Below are positions 48,255 to 60,133 of a stretch of DNA of 64,000 nt, one piece after another. The stretch is taken from NCBI GenBank assembly GCA_020205615.1, contig CM035168.1, positions 7,754,237-7,818,236 on the forward strand. The letters are read 5' to 3'. A program made the translations under genes and the position numbers. Within the stretch, counting starts at the first letter, position 1; each line of letters begins with the position of its first letter. Source of the DNA: Panax quinquefolius (taxonomy: Eukaryota > Streptophyta > Magnoliopsida > Apiales > Araliaceae). The notes under the pieces were generated by a model. The model did not search any database. It was not told the origin of the DNA and saw nothing but the letters and a program-made list of their open reading frames with translations.

Positions 48255-48540
48255 AATAAACCAATTCGTCATCTTTAAGACGAATGGTTCCAGCCAAACC
48301 TCCGAACGCCAGTTTTCCTCAACAAACTGATTCACCACCTTTAAGATGAATGGTTCCAACCGTACGTCCAAAGGCTAGTTTTCCTCAACAAACCGATTCA
48401 CCACCTTTAAGATGAATGGTTCCAACCGAACCTCCGAACGCCAGTTTTCCTCAACAAACTGATTCACCACCTTTAAGATGAATGGTTCCAACCGAACCTC
48501 CAAACGTCAGTTAAACTCCATAACATTTAATTCACCATCG
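48255..48540 (-). repeat. About 66-bp minisatellite, about four copies, in the Tat 3' region
   Basis: Units carry GATTCACCACCTTTAAGATG then AATGGTTCCAACCGAACCTC and CGCCAGTTTTCCTCAACAAA. They lie between pol and the PPT, where Tat/Ogre-type plant elements are known to carry variable tandem repeats. Confidence 0.9.
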
Positions 48541-48707
48541 AATGGTTGAATACGCCTGTTCACCATTTTCATGGCGAGGCAAGTCCAACCGAACCTCCTT
48601 ATACCTTTGAGCAAAACATTATTGATCAGAACACCAATTGGAGAAAAAGCTTCTTTTATTGATGAAGATTAACATAATTACAAGCTTCTGTACATTGATA
48701 CTTTCTC

Positions 48708-51653
48708 TACTGAAAATACTTCCAAAGCCTCCCAGCATGCCAAGTATTCTTTATTTCTGATCCATCTAATGCTCTCAACCGATAGGTCCCTGGCTTCGGT
48801 ACTTCAATAACTTCATAAGGTCCTTCCTAGTTCGGCATTAGTTTTCCCAAATTTTGAGGATTAGAAGCTTCAACTTCTCTGAAAACAAAATCTCCCACTT
48901 CAAATCTTCGAAGTTTTACCCCTTTGTTATAGTGCTTAGCTACATGACGTTGATAAGCTGCCAACTTGATCAAAGCTATTTCTCTGAATTCTTCCAGTAA
49001 GTCCATGTTGACCTTCAGTCCTTCATTGTTGTATATCTCCTTAAACTGACTAACCCGAAGACTTGAAGACCCAATCTCCACAGGGACTAAGGCATCAGTA
49101 CCATAAGCCAACCTGAAAGGTGAGTCTCCCGTTGTAGTCCTTGTAGTAGTTCGATAAGCCCATAATACACTGAGCAGCTCCTCCGGCCATCTTCCCTTAG
49201 CCTCATCCAGTCTACGCTTGATCCCATTCAGAAGCATTCTGTTGGTTACCTTAACTTGCCCATTAGACTATGGATGAGCTACCGAAGTCCTTCTGTGCTG
49301 AATCCCCAGTTCTTTCAAAAATGCTTCAAACTTTGATCCCACAAACTGGCATTCGTTGTCCGATATTACCACCTTCAGAATTCCAAAATGAAACACTATA
49401 GATTCCTTTAAAAACTTTAAGCACTCCTGCTCTGTTATCAATCTAAGTGGCTTCGCTTTTACCCATTTGGTTATATAATCAATTGCTACTATAACAAAAC
49501 TGACCTGACCTTTAGCTTTTGGCAAGGGACCCAGTATATCTACCCCCTAGACAGCAAAAGGTATAGGAGACAGAATCGAATATAACTCTTCTGGTGGCTG
49601 ATATGGGATCGGACTATTCAACTGGCACTTCTGACACTTCTTTACATATTCAGTAGCTTCCTTAAAGATGGTGGGCCAATAATACCCCTGCCGAAGTACT
49701 TTGTAGGCTAATAACTTTGCAGCCATGTGATCACCACAAATACCCTCATGAACGTCCCAAAGAACATAATCAGCCTCAGAAGGAACCAAACACTTCAACA
49801 ACGGAGATGAAAAGGCCCTTCAATAAAGATCCCCATCAATAAGCATAAAATTGGTACTCTTATACTTCACCTTCTTAGCCAGAATCTGATCTGAAGGAAG
49901 TATGCCATCTGCCAGATAGGTTAAGTACGGAGTCATCCAACAATTAGAACGCTCTATATACATTACCACTTCATGTTGGACACTTGGTTGCTGCAAAATC
50001 TCCAAATATACCGAACCATCAAAAGTGTTTACCTCAGTGGTAGCCAATTTTATAACGCATCGGCAATGGAGTTATCATTGCGATAAACCCCCTGAAACTC
50101 ATATGAAAGGAAATACTGAAGTCGATCCTTTAATTCTGCCAGATACTTAATCATTCGTGGACCTCGAGCTTCATATTCTAAAATCTGTTTGACGACCAAT
50201 TGAGAGTAGCTGTAGATAATTAATCTTTGAACTTCGAGACTTTTTGCTAGTCGTAATCCTGCTAACACCGCCTCATATTCTGCCTCGTTGTTCGTTGCTC
50301 TGAATCTGAACCTAATGGCCTGTTGCACCTTGAATCCTTCCGGACTTGTTAATATAATCCATGCTCCACTGATGTCCAAAGTAGAAGATCCATTTGCATA
50401 CAGCGTCCACAAACTCTTATTCTGCTGAAGTATTACAACCGCTCGGTCAGACGCTTCAACTTCTCCCAAACTGTCATCAGCTTCAGAAAATGAGCATTCG
50501 ACCATGAAATCAGCCAAAGCTTACCCTTTGATAGCAGTCCGAGGATGATACTCTATGAAGAATTGGGAAAACTTCATAGTCCATGCAGTGAGTCTCCCCG
50601 AGACTTCAGGTTTGCTGAGTACCTTCTTCAATAGCTGATCCGTGTATACTATTAACAAGTGACCTTGGAAATATTGCCGAAGCTTTCGAAGGCAAATTTC
50701 TCAAGGTTTGAGTACCTTGTTTCAGCATCCCTTAGGACATGGCTTACATAGTAAATCGAGTGCTGCTTACCCCCAACTTCGCGCACTAAAACTGCTCCCA
50801 ATGCTAACGAACTAGCTGCTAAATACAAGTACAATGGTTCAGCAGGAGCTGGTTTTACCAACAAAGGAGCCGAAGATAAGTACATTTTTATTCCTTGGAA
50901 GGTGTCTTCACATTCCGAAGTCCACTAGAATGTCTTAGCATTCTTCGGCCCTTTCAACGTGTTAAAGAACGACAAACATCTTTCTGCCAATTTTGACATA
51001 AACCTTCTCAAAGCTGTTATCCTTCTCGTCAAACGTTGAACATCTTTATAGGATTGAGGAGACTTCATGTCTATAATGGCTTGGATTTTTTCTGGATTGG
51101 CTTCGATACCCCGCTTACTAATCAGGTAACCCAAAAATTTACTTGTGCCCAGTCCAAAGGTACATTTGGTCGGATTTAGCTTCAGGTTGTAATGACGAAC
51201 TGTCTGGAAACACTCTTCCAAATCATCCTAATGCCCTTGCACTGTCATACTCTTGACGATCATATCATCAACGTAGACCTCCATATTCCTATCCAATTGC
51301 CTCGTGAAGACGACGTTCATCATTCGTTGGTATGTGGCCCCCGTATTTATCAAACCAAACGTCATCTTTTTATAAGCATATACCGACCGATGCGTAATGA
51401 ACGCCGTCTTCAGTATATCCTCTTTACAAATAGAAATTTGGTGATAACCAGAAAAAGCATCCATAAAACTGAGTAAAGCATACCCCGAAGTTGCATCAAT
51501 GAGCTGATCAATGTGAGGCAAGGGATAGAAATCCTTCGGGCAAGCTTTATTCAAATTCGTGAAATCTATGCAGACTCGCCACTTTCCATTTTGCTTCTGC
51601 ACTAGAACCACATTTGCCATCCACTCTGGATAGTCAATCTCAAATACAAAATT
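48708..51653 (-). pseudogene. Tat/Retand-like Ty3/gypsy pol: RT, RNase H, second RNase H, integrase (interrupted 5' end)
   Basis: Minus-strand domains in order. RT: GKWRVCIDFTNLNKACPKD, SFMDAFSGYHQI, VYVDDMIVKS, KCTFGLGTSKFLGYLISKRG. First RNase H: ALGAVLVREVGGKQHSIYYVS. Second, archaeal-type RNase H typical of Tat: NNEAEYEAVLAGLRLAKSLE. Integrase zinc part: H..H..C..C with KKCQKCQ. Integrase core: VAIDYITKW, VVISDNECQFVGSKF, WAYRTTTRTTTGDSPF. The C-terminus ends HAGRLWKYFQ at a stop (48708-48710). It spans three frames with several in-frame stops. Catalytic losses: YANGSS for the usual D-G-S, IYSYSQLV for the usual SDSQLV, and NGQVKVTNR where integrase needs Glu. The 5' end is cut at 51653 by a gypsy LTR insertion. 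The protein is dead. Confidence 0.94.
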
Positions 51654-53026
51654 TGTGACGCCCCCAAAACAGGTATACATCACCCATCCTGAGTCGCCAA
51701 ATACATGGTACAAAATTCAAATACAACTTAATTATAAAACAGTCGTGTAAAATACGACAAAACATAATCTAAGAGTTTTAATAAGAATATTATCATCTAG
51801 ACAATATCCACACTCAATGGAGTCATCATTACATTTATTATCACACTATTTAACAGAATAGTGAGGACTACTAATGCTATCATCTGGATCATCACTCCGT
51901 TCCCCGACTAGTCCCGGCTACGTTCTCATTTCCTGAAGAGAACAGTGAAAGAAAGGGTGACTTCAATTAGCCCAGTAAGAAATATTATGACTAAGATAAT
52001 GCAGAATAAATTATCATTAGCCTTCAACAATGTTAAACTGATATAATATAATAGACAACAAGTTTAACTGCAGCGGAACAAGCAATCCATTATAAGAGTC
52101 AAGTAGAGCATAAAATCTACTATCTTCTATGATTTAAAAAGTTTTTCATCAACTTTATCACTGAGACTCAGCTTAATAAATAAAATTGAATCATCCCTGC
52201 ATCACGACCAAGGATATTCATGTAATCATCAATGGTCATGACTATACGAAATAATCCCTGGTCATAATCACACCAAAAATTGTCCATCAATGAACTACAG
52301 GTCAATGAGGACTTTTAACACATCATTGATCACATTACGGTCATGATTATACCGAATAATCCCTGGTCATAATCATACCAAGTCCATCTATACACGTAAG
52401 CCAAAGATGACTTTCATCACAATATAAGCATAAGGATGATGATAATGACATAATAATTCAATAAAACAAGTTCAAGGATAAATTTTAAAGATTTATAATT
52501 TTAATTTATCCAGAAATCAATAACGTCTAAATTGTCAACATGATACTTCTTTGTGGAGTAAAATTCAAGAATGCTCAGAAGAATATTTTCATGAAAAGAT
52601 ACTGGATGAAGCAAAAATATTAAGGATATTCCACTAATTTCATGGAGTATAGAAGCCAAAACTTTAACCAACTAAGTATAATAGAATATATGAAACCGCA
52701 AATGGATTTTTGCTCGCCATGCGGTAATACACGTAGACAGATCATTTCCATAATTTAATAAGGAATGAATACGAAGGATCATTCACCATGCATGCGGTAA
52801 TCCACATAGGCAAGTTATTCCAATGTAATAATAAAGAATGGAATAATGAAGAATTCACCAGTGTAATCGTAATCAGACCGGCGAGTTATTCCAAGAATAA
52901 TAATAAAGAATAGAACCGTGTCACGCCGTAACTCCACATGCATGTGATATTCCAATGTAATAATAAAGAATTGAATAATGTAATAATTCACCATGCGCAT
53001 GCGTAATCCGCACATTCAAAGTTATT
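51654..53026 (-). mobile_element. Tekay-like 3' LTR (minus), truncated, inserted in Tat RT
   Basis: It begins TGTGACGCCCCC (minus-strand GGGGGCGTCACA end) and runs through the LTR in reverse to the tandem-repeat zone. It then switches at 53018-53026 into a plus-strand LTR. Its first 145 bp are nearly the same as 60832-60980, so the two are probably the LTRs of one minus-strand element. The putative 5-bp target sequence is AAATT (51649-51653); its partner was not found in the window. Confidence 0.85.
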
Positions 53027-54777
53027 ATATAGAATATATAATATTCTATTATGCATAGTATTCAGATAAGGTCTCATGATAAGTGTTTGCATAGTAAAAT
53101 CTTTTTTTATATAAAACATAATACTTTTATAAAGTTATTCATTTTATTAGATTATAAATAGAATATATTATATTTTATTTAAAAGATTTTATTTTATTAG
53201 AATATTTTATTAATACTACATAGTAAATTAATATGGATCGTCCGTTTAAAAGTAAATCAATCTGGACCGTTCATAAATTAGTTACTATTCAGTCCATTCT
53301 TCTATAAATAGAAGCTCATTCCTTCATTATTTCTTACGAATTCACTGAAACTCTAGAGAGAGAAACTATAGAGAGAAAGAAGAAAATATTCTGTTACTTC
53401 ACTACTCCTATATCCAGTTTCTTCTAAGGTAAGGGGTATTATTTTTTTTTGTTTTCATGAAGAGAACTTCTGTTATTCCATTCTTTATTATTCTATTGGA
53501 ATAACCTGTATACGCGGACTACCCTATACTTGGTGAAATTCTTCTGTTATTCCATTCTTTATTATTATGTTAGAATAACCTGTCTATGCGAAGTACCGTA
53601 TACATGGTAAAATTCTTCTGTTGTTCCATTCTTTATTATTATGTTGGAATATCATGTCTGTGTGTTTACGCATGACCTGGTTCCATTATTTATTATTTTG
53701 TTGGAATAACCTGTCTGTGCGGTCTATCGCATGCCTGGTGATTTCTTTTGTGATTCCATTCTTTATTATACTCAGTTGGTTAAAGTTTTGACTTCTATAC
53801 TCCATGAAATTAGTGGAGTATCCTTGATATTTGCGCTTCATCCAAAGATCTTTTCATGGAAATATTCTTCGAGCATTCTTGAATTTTACTCCACAAAGCA
53901 AAGATTATGTTTACAATTGGACGTTATGGTTCCCGGATAAATTAATTCTTGAATTTTTTATTGAATTCTTATATCATTGTCATCATTCTTATGTTTATAT
54001 TATGTTGAAAGTTATTTGTGGCCTTCGTAGTGCATAGATGGACTTGGTATGATTATGACTGTGGATTATTCTTAAGATAATCATGACCGTAATGTTACAA
54101 ATGATGTGGTAAAAGACCTCATTGGCTCGTAGTGCATTGATGGACAGTTATTGGCATGATCATGACCATTGTTGAATACACATATATCCTTGGTCCGTAG
54201 TGCATGAATAATTTGTGGTTGTGATACTAATGAATATCCTTGGCCGTAGTACAGAGATGATATGATTTATTTATTAAGCTGAGTCTCAGCAATAAAAGTG
54301 ATGAAAAATCTTTAAAATCATAGAAGATAGTAGATTTTATTCTCTACTTGACTCTTTTAATGGATTGCTTATTCCGCTGCAGTTAAACTTGATGTTTGTT
54401 ATATTGTATCAGTTTAACACTGTTGAAGGCTAGCGATAATTTATTCTGCATTATCTTAGTCATAATATTTCTTACTGGGCTAGTTGAACTCACCCTTTTA
54501 CTTTCATTGTTCTCTTCAGGAAATGAGAACGTAGCAAGGACTAGTCGAGGAACAGAGTGACAGTCCAGATGATAGCATTAGTAGTCCTCACTATTCTATG
54601 AAATAGTGTGTTAATAAATGTATTGAGGACTTATTTTGAGTTTGAATACTGTCTAGAAGACAATATTTGTATTAAAACTCACAGCTCATGTTGTATATTT
54701 AAAATTGTATTTGTATTATGTACCATGTATTTGGTGACTCAGAATAGGTGATGTATACCTATTTTGGGGGCGTCACA
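53018..54777 (+). mobile_element. Tekay-like 5' LTR (plus), 5'-truncated
   Basis: It begins within the LTR (equivalent to about 58250 in the full copy at 57495-60133) and ends GGGGGCGTCACA. It lies head-to-head with the minus LTR at 51654-53026. The join carries AAAGTTATT, a sequence present in both parent LTR positions. Tandem repeats of about 70-80 bp lie at 53470-53740. Confidence 0.88.
53302..53311 (+). promoter_or_regulatory. TATA box of the truncated plus LTR
   Basis: CTATAAATAG at the conserved position, retained despite the truncation. Confidence 0.65.
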
Positions 54778-54779
54778 GT

Positions 54780-54797
54780 TAGTATCAAAGCTTAGGG
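54780..54797 (+). promoter_or_regulatory. Primer binding site
   Basis: TAGTATCAAAGCTTAGGG directly after the LTR; the initiator-Met tRNA complement with TGG changed to TAG. Confidence 0.6.
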
Positions 54798-54962
54798 ATA
54801 TGATCCCTGGCTGAGATGTGAGACAAGAACTAGGAGGGGAGAGACGGAGAATTTCTTCTCTAGTATGGCCTACCTAAGTTTATTTGGTATTTAATTTGGT
54901 CACGAGTATAGGGATAATATGTGATATGTTAATTAACCCTTATTTTGTGACAGTGTTTGAAA

Positions 54963-56060
54963 ATGGCATCTGAAAATGTTGAGATCAGCAATGAAGCACA
55001 TGAGACCGTTGAGTCACCAACGATCAATACCCAGGATAATATGCAACAGGAAGACAATAATCCTAACGTAAATAACAACACCGATCAGATGATGAACGAT
55101 GAGATGTTCAGAGGCTTTATGCAATTTATGCAACATCAGGCGAAAGCGGCTCCTGTCCAAAATGCAGGTGGAAACACTGGCAACTCTCGGACGGTCACCG
55201 CCAAACAGTTCAAGGAGCTGGGACCACCGGAGTATTTTGGAGAGCCAAAACCACTTAAGGCGGAGACGTGGATAAAATAGATCAACAAGATATTTGATGT
55301 CTTGGGATGCTCCGAGGAGCAAAAGGTTTCCTTTGCCACCTTCATATTGCGTGAAGAGGCAGATTACTGGTGGGAATCTGTAAAACGTACCCAGCCTAAC
55401 GCACTCAAGATGTCTTGGGAGAAGTTCCAAGAGCTGTTCAATGACAAGTACTTTCCTGAAAGTATTCGTCACATGAAGGAGGTGGAGTTTATCAAGTTGG
55501 AGCAAAACAATATGGCCGTGTCACAATACGAGGCTAAATTTGCGGAGTTATCCCGGTTGGCATCCCATTTGGTCGATAATGAGGAATGAATGATGCGAAT
55601 ATTTCTAAGAGTTTTGAAATTCGATATACGTTAATACCTCATTTCTCACAAACTTTGTTTATATTTAGATGTTGTGAATAGGGCTCAGTTATTGGAGCGC
55701 GATAATGAGTTAGCACAACAAAAAGGCAACGACCAACAACACGATAATATTTGTACCGGTGGCAACAGCCATCGGAACAATGATAACCATCGTGGGGGAA
55801 ATTATCATGCCAAGAATGGTAACCACTTCGGTGGTAATCATGGCCAAGATAATAGAAGTGGAAATTTCAAGAAGAGAAGGTTTAATAATGATGAAAAGAC
55901 AATGAACATCGAAGACCGCGTTCAAAGGAAGAAGAACGACCACCGGTCGTATGTTTCAAATGCGGACAGGAGGGACACATCCATCCAAACTGTACGCAGC
56001 AATCCAAAGCGTGTTTCAATTGCGGAAGAGAAGGTCACCTAGCTCAATTTTATCATGTAG
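54963..56060 (+). pseudogene. Tekay-like gag, nearly full length but broken
   Basis: The start ATG at 54963 gives MASENVEISNEAHETVESPT. A central Retrotrans_gag domain (PF03732) follows, with FATFILREEADYWWES and FQELFNDKYFP. Two CCHC zinc knuckles come at 55952-55993 (CFKCGQEGHIHPNC, intact) and 56012-56053 (CFNCGREGHLAQFY, last Cys changed to Tyr). In-frame stops: TAG at about 55278 (the usual Gln codon CAG) and TGA at 55587-55589, plus another near 55634. A frameshift separates the knuckles from the N-terminal part. In the family gag packages element RNA in cytoplasmic particles. Confidence 0.93.
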
Positions 56061-56169
56061 TGAAGTCAAGTCCAGCTTGGATAGTGATGCCAAAGGATGT
56101 CTCAGACAAGTCAAAGCCGGTAGTTTAAGTAAGAGCGTTTATCGAGGAACTCGAACGAAGTTGTCACGG

Positions 56170-56560
56170 GTAAGTTAATCATAAATTCTTGCGAAGTCTA
56201 TACCTTATTAGATAGCGGTTCTACCAATTCTTTTATCTCTTGCTTGCGCTCAACGTTTAAATTTGACTCCTGAGAAATTAGACTTTGACTTATTTGTTGA
56301 AACTCTGTTAGGAGAAACATTTGTTACCTCCACTATTTATAAACCTTGTTTAATTCATATCGACACTTTCACGTTACTTGTCGCTCTTATCCCTTTGAAA
56401 ATACTTGCCTTTGATGCGATTTTAGGAATCGATTGGTTAACTACTCATCATGCTTTTCGTAAGGTTGTTAGCTTTCATATTCCTAACCAACCTGTTATGC
56501 AAATTCAAGCAACCAAACCACTAAAGTCAATCATTGTCACATCAAGTCATAAGTAAAGAG
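56170..56560 (+). pseudogene. Tekay-like protease
   Basis: Retropepsin signature LLDSGSTNSFIS near 56206-56245 (D-S-G instead of the usual D-T-G). Then, after a frame change, TPEKLDFDLFVETLLGETFVTS and DAILGIDWLTTHHAFRK. It ends near 56555 at a stop. Usual order gag-protease is kept. Confidence 0.85.
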
Positions 56561-56569
56561 CCCCGATCC

Positions 56570-56970
56570 TTTCGTTGTTGACTTCTTTGTGTGGAATGCA
56601 CCGAAGCCAGACTTTCCGTAGGCGACGCTGTGAATGATGGTGGCAAGTTGATATGTATCAATGTGACGTGTTATCTAAGTCTTTGGATGAGGGTCACAGT
56701 TTTGTATGATATTTCTATCGTTAATAAATTTCCTGACGTATTCTTGAAGACTTCTTAGCCTACCCCCGTAACGTGAAATCAAATTTTGTATTGACCCCAG
56801 TACAAAACCCATTTCTAAAACCCTTAAATATTTCTTCAACCAAAACGAACGTATAATGTGCCAAAGACGTTGGCTCGAGCTGTTGAAGATTACGACTATT
56901 CCATTCAATATCATCGTGGAAAAGCGAACGTGGTAGCTGACGCGTTGAGTAGAAGATTGTATGCGTTTAC
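56570..56970 (+). pseudogene. RT start joined directly to RNase H end
   Basis: 56700-56810 encodes the RT N-terminal FPDVF..P..V.F.IDP.TKP segment. At about 56825 it jumps to sequence ending in the RNase H C-terminal signature YHRGKANVVADALSRR (56910-56965). All RT catalytic motifs are gone. The same jump is present at 62950 and, up to its left edge, in the array. Confidence 0.82.
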
Positions 56971-57149
56971 GAGTGCGAATATACGAACCTACGTGAAGAT
57001 AACGAATATATGATTAGAACCGACTTTAGTCGATAATATTAAAGCTGCTAAAGCTACAAACCCAGAGCTGATGAATACGAAGAAGAGGGTTCAAGAGGGC
57101 ATTATTTTAAAAGCAAGAGTTGCTGAAGAGAGGAAATCTCAACCCTCGA

Positions 57150-57482
57150 TTTAATTGGCCCATTTGAAATCCTCGATCGAGTAGGAACTGTGGCCTATAG
57201 ACTCGTTTTACTGCTAAGTATGTCGCGTGTTCATAACGTTTTTAACGTATCGATGTTACGTAAATATGTGGATGACCCAAACCACGTTAATAAATTAGAA
57301 CTAGACGAGATAGCAGAAGATTTAACGTATGAGGAGATACGTGTTAAAATCTTGGATAAGAAGGATCATATTCAACACTCAAAGGTTATACCTCAAGAGT
57401 TAGAATCTGAAATGAAGTCAAGGTATCCTCATCTCTTAGGCATACCAGGTACGTACGTAAATTTCGAGGGCAAAATTTCATA
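57150..57482 (+). pseudogene. Integrase C-terminus with chromodomain-like tail
   Basis: GPFEILDRVGTVAYRL then VHNVFNVSMLRKYVDDPNHV, the GPY/F-type end of chromovirus integrase. The tail LTYEEIRVKILDKKDH and SRYPHLLGI is the remains of a chromodomain region, but the VKVLW.NH..EE.TW segment seen at 63585 is missing here (deletion). Ends at 57480-57482. The integrase core is absent. Confidence 0.83.
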
Positions 57483-57494
57483 AGGAGGGGAGAT
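57483..57494 (+). promoter_or_regulatory. Polypurine tract
   Basis: AGGAGGGGAGAT immediately before the LTR start. Confidence 0.8.
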
Positions 57495-60133
57495 TGTAAA
57501 ATCCCAAATTTTATGAATAAAGATTTAATTTTCTCAAAATATTTTTTTCAAAATTATGGTGTGGATTTGAGATAATGTTATAGTTGTGGGTAATATTTAT
57601 AAATTTTGAAGAATATGCAAGTCGTTGTATAATATTCGATTGGTCGGGGAATATTCGTTTTAGCAGGGAATATTCATACGACGGCACAATCATTGGTGGA
57701 CCCCGCAAAGAAATTATTGTAGGATTGAGAAAACGACAAAAATATTTTATAAAAATAACGGCGGAGGTGTTACCGTTAAAACTATTGAACTACACGGTAG
57801 TAAAAAAGTACGATGTCTGGCGTGGTTGCATAGTAGCACACAGTATTGATTATTGATGCTTACGTGAGAAGTCACCGCTTTTGTTCAATTATTGCTATAG
57901 TAATTGTTGTGACAAGTATCTCACGCATTATTTGATTCAATTATTGTCGATATTTTATATATTATTAAATCAATAATTGAGATAACGAAGTTATTAATAT
58001 TATTATTTGCAATATTAATGATGTCTAGAAGTTACATCGAGGAGAGGTTTGGTCACCTAATTGCGGCTACCAATAGGAGAAATCCTTATTGGAAAGCCCC
58101 TCTTTCCAGGAACGACCGGCCGATTAATATTGTGAATTATAATAAATGTGATAAGTTTTGTTTTATTATTATTATAAATGTAATAAAAAGTAATTTTTTT
58201 ATATAAAATGTAATACTTTTATAAAGTTATTAGTTTTATTAGACTATAAATAGAATATATAATATTCTATTATGCATAATGTTTACATAAGGCTGCAGAT
58301 AGTGTTTCAGATAGTAAAATCTTTTTATATAAAAATGTAATACTTTTATAAAGTTATTCGTTTTATTAGATTATAAATAGAATATATTATATTTCATTTA
58401 AAAGATTTTATTTTATTAGAATATTTTTTAATAATACCGTATAGTAAATTAATATGTAATCATCCGTTTAAAAGTAAATCAAACTGGACCGTTCATGAAT
58501 TAGTTACTATTAGGTCCATTCTCCTATAAATAGAAGCTCATTCCTTCATTATTTCTTATGAATTCATGAAACTCTAGAGAGAGAAACTATAGAGAGAAAG
58601 AAGAAAAAAATATTCTCGCTACTTCACTACTCCTATATCCGGTTTCTTCTAAGGTAAGGGTATTATTTCTTTTGTATTCATGAAGAGAACTTCGTTATTC
58701 CATTCTTTATTATTACGTTGGAATAACTCAGATATCGTGGACTACCCTATACTTGGTGAAATTATTACATTATTCCATTCTTTATTATTATGTTGGAATA
58801 ACCTATCTACGCCAAGAAATCGCATACTTGGTGAAATTCTTTCGTTATTCCATTCTTTATTATTATATTGGAATAACTTTATCATGTGAAGTACCGCATA
58901 CATGGTGAAATTCTTACATTATTCCATTCTTTATTATTACATTTGGAATATCACATGTCAATGCGTTCTACGCATGACTTCATTTCCATTATTTATTATT
59001 CATTGGAATATCACATGCGTATGCGTTTACATGACCGGTTCCGTTATTTATTATTCATTGGAATAACTCGTCTGCGCGATCGATCGCATGCCTGGTGATT
59101 TCTTTTATGATTCCATTCTTTATTATACTCAGTTGGTTAAAGTTTTGACTTCTATACTCCATGAAATTAGTGGAATATCCTTGATATTTGCGCTTCATCC
59201 AGTATCTTTTCATGAAAATATTCTTCTGAACATTCTTGAATTTTACTCCACAAAGCAGTATTATGTTTACAATTTGGACGTTATTGGTTCCTGGATAAAT
59301 TAATTCTTGAATTTTTTTTATTAAATTCTTATATCATTGTCATCATTCTTATGTTTATATTATGTTGAAAGTTATTTGTGGCCTGTAGTGCATAGATGGA
59401 CTTGGTATGATTATGACTAGGGATTATTCGGTATAATCATGACCGTAATGTTACAAATGATGTGGTAAAAGACCTCATTGGCTCGTAGTGCATTGATGGA
59501 CAGTTGTTGGCATGATCATGACCATTGTTGAATACACATATATCCTTGGTCCGTAGTGCATGGATAATTTGTGGTTGTGATACTAATGAATATCCTTGGC
59601 CGTAGTACAGAGATGATATGATTTATTTATTAAGCTGAGTCTCAGCAATAAAAGTGATTAAAAATCTTTTAAATCATAGAAGATAGTAGATTTTATTCTC
59701 TACTTGACTCTTTTAATGGATTGCTTATTCTGCTGCAGTTAAACTTGATGTTTGTTATATTGTATCAATTTAACACTGTTGAAGGCTAACGATAATTTAT
59801 TCTGCATTATCTTAGTCATAATATTTCTTACTGGGCTAGTTGAGCTCACCCTTTTACTTTCATTGTTCTCTTGTGAAATGAGAACGTAGCGAGGACTAGT
59901 CCTGGGAGCGGAGTGACGGTCCGGATGATAGCATTAGTAGTCCTCACTATTCTATGAAATAATGTGTTAATAAATGTATTGAGGACTTATTTTGAGTTTG
60001 AATACTGTCTAGAGGACAATATTTGTATTAAAACTCACAGCTCATGTTGTATATTTAAGATTGTATTTGTATTCTGTACCATGTATTTGGCGACTCAGAA
60101 TAGGTGATGTATACCTATTTTGGGGGCGTCACA
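57495..60133 (+). mobile_element. Tekay-like 3' LTR (plus), 2639 bp, complete
   Basis: It starts TGTAAAATCCC and ends GGGGGCGTCACA. Tandem repeats with TTCCATTCTTTATTATTA and TTGGAATAAC lie at 58690-59110. It abuts a minus-strand gag at 60134, so the plus element lies inside the minus element. Confidence 0.92.
58524..58533 (+). promoter_or_regulatory. TATA box of the complete plus LTR
   Basis: CTATAAATAG at the conserved LTR position. Confidence 0.68.

Noticed and set aside
48708..51653. Pararetrovirus (caulimovirid) origin for the RT-RNase H region
   Set aside because: An integrase with zinc and core domains follows, plus a second archaeal-type RNase H, an LTR and a PPT. These identify a Tat-type Ty3/gypsy retrotransposon.
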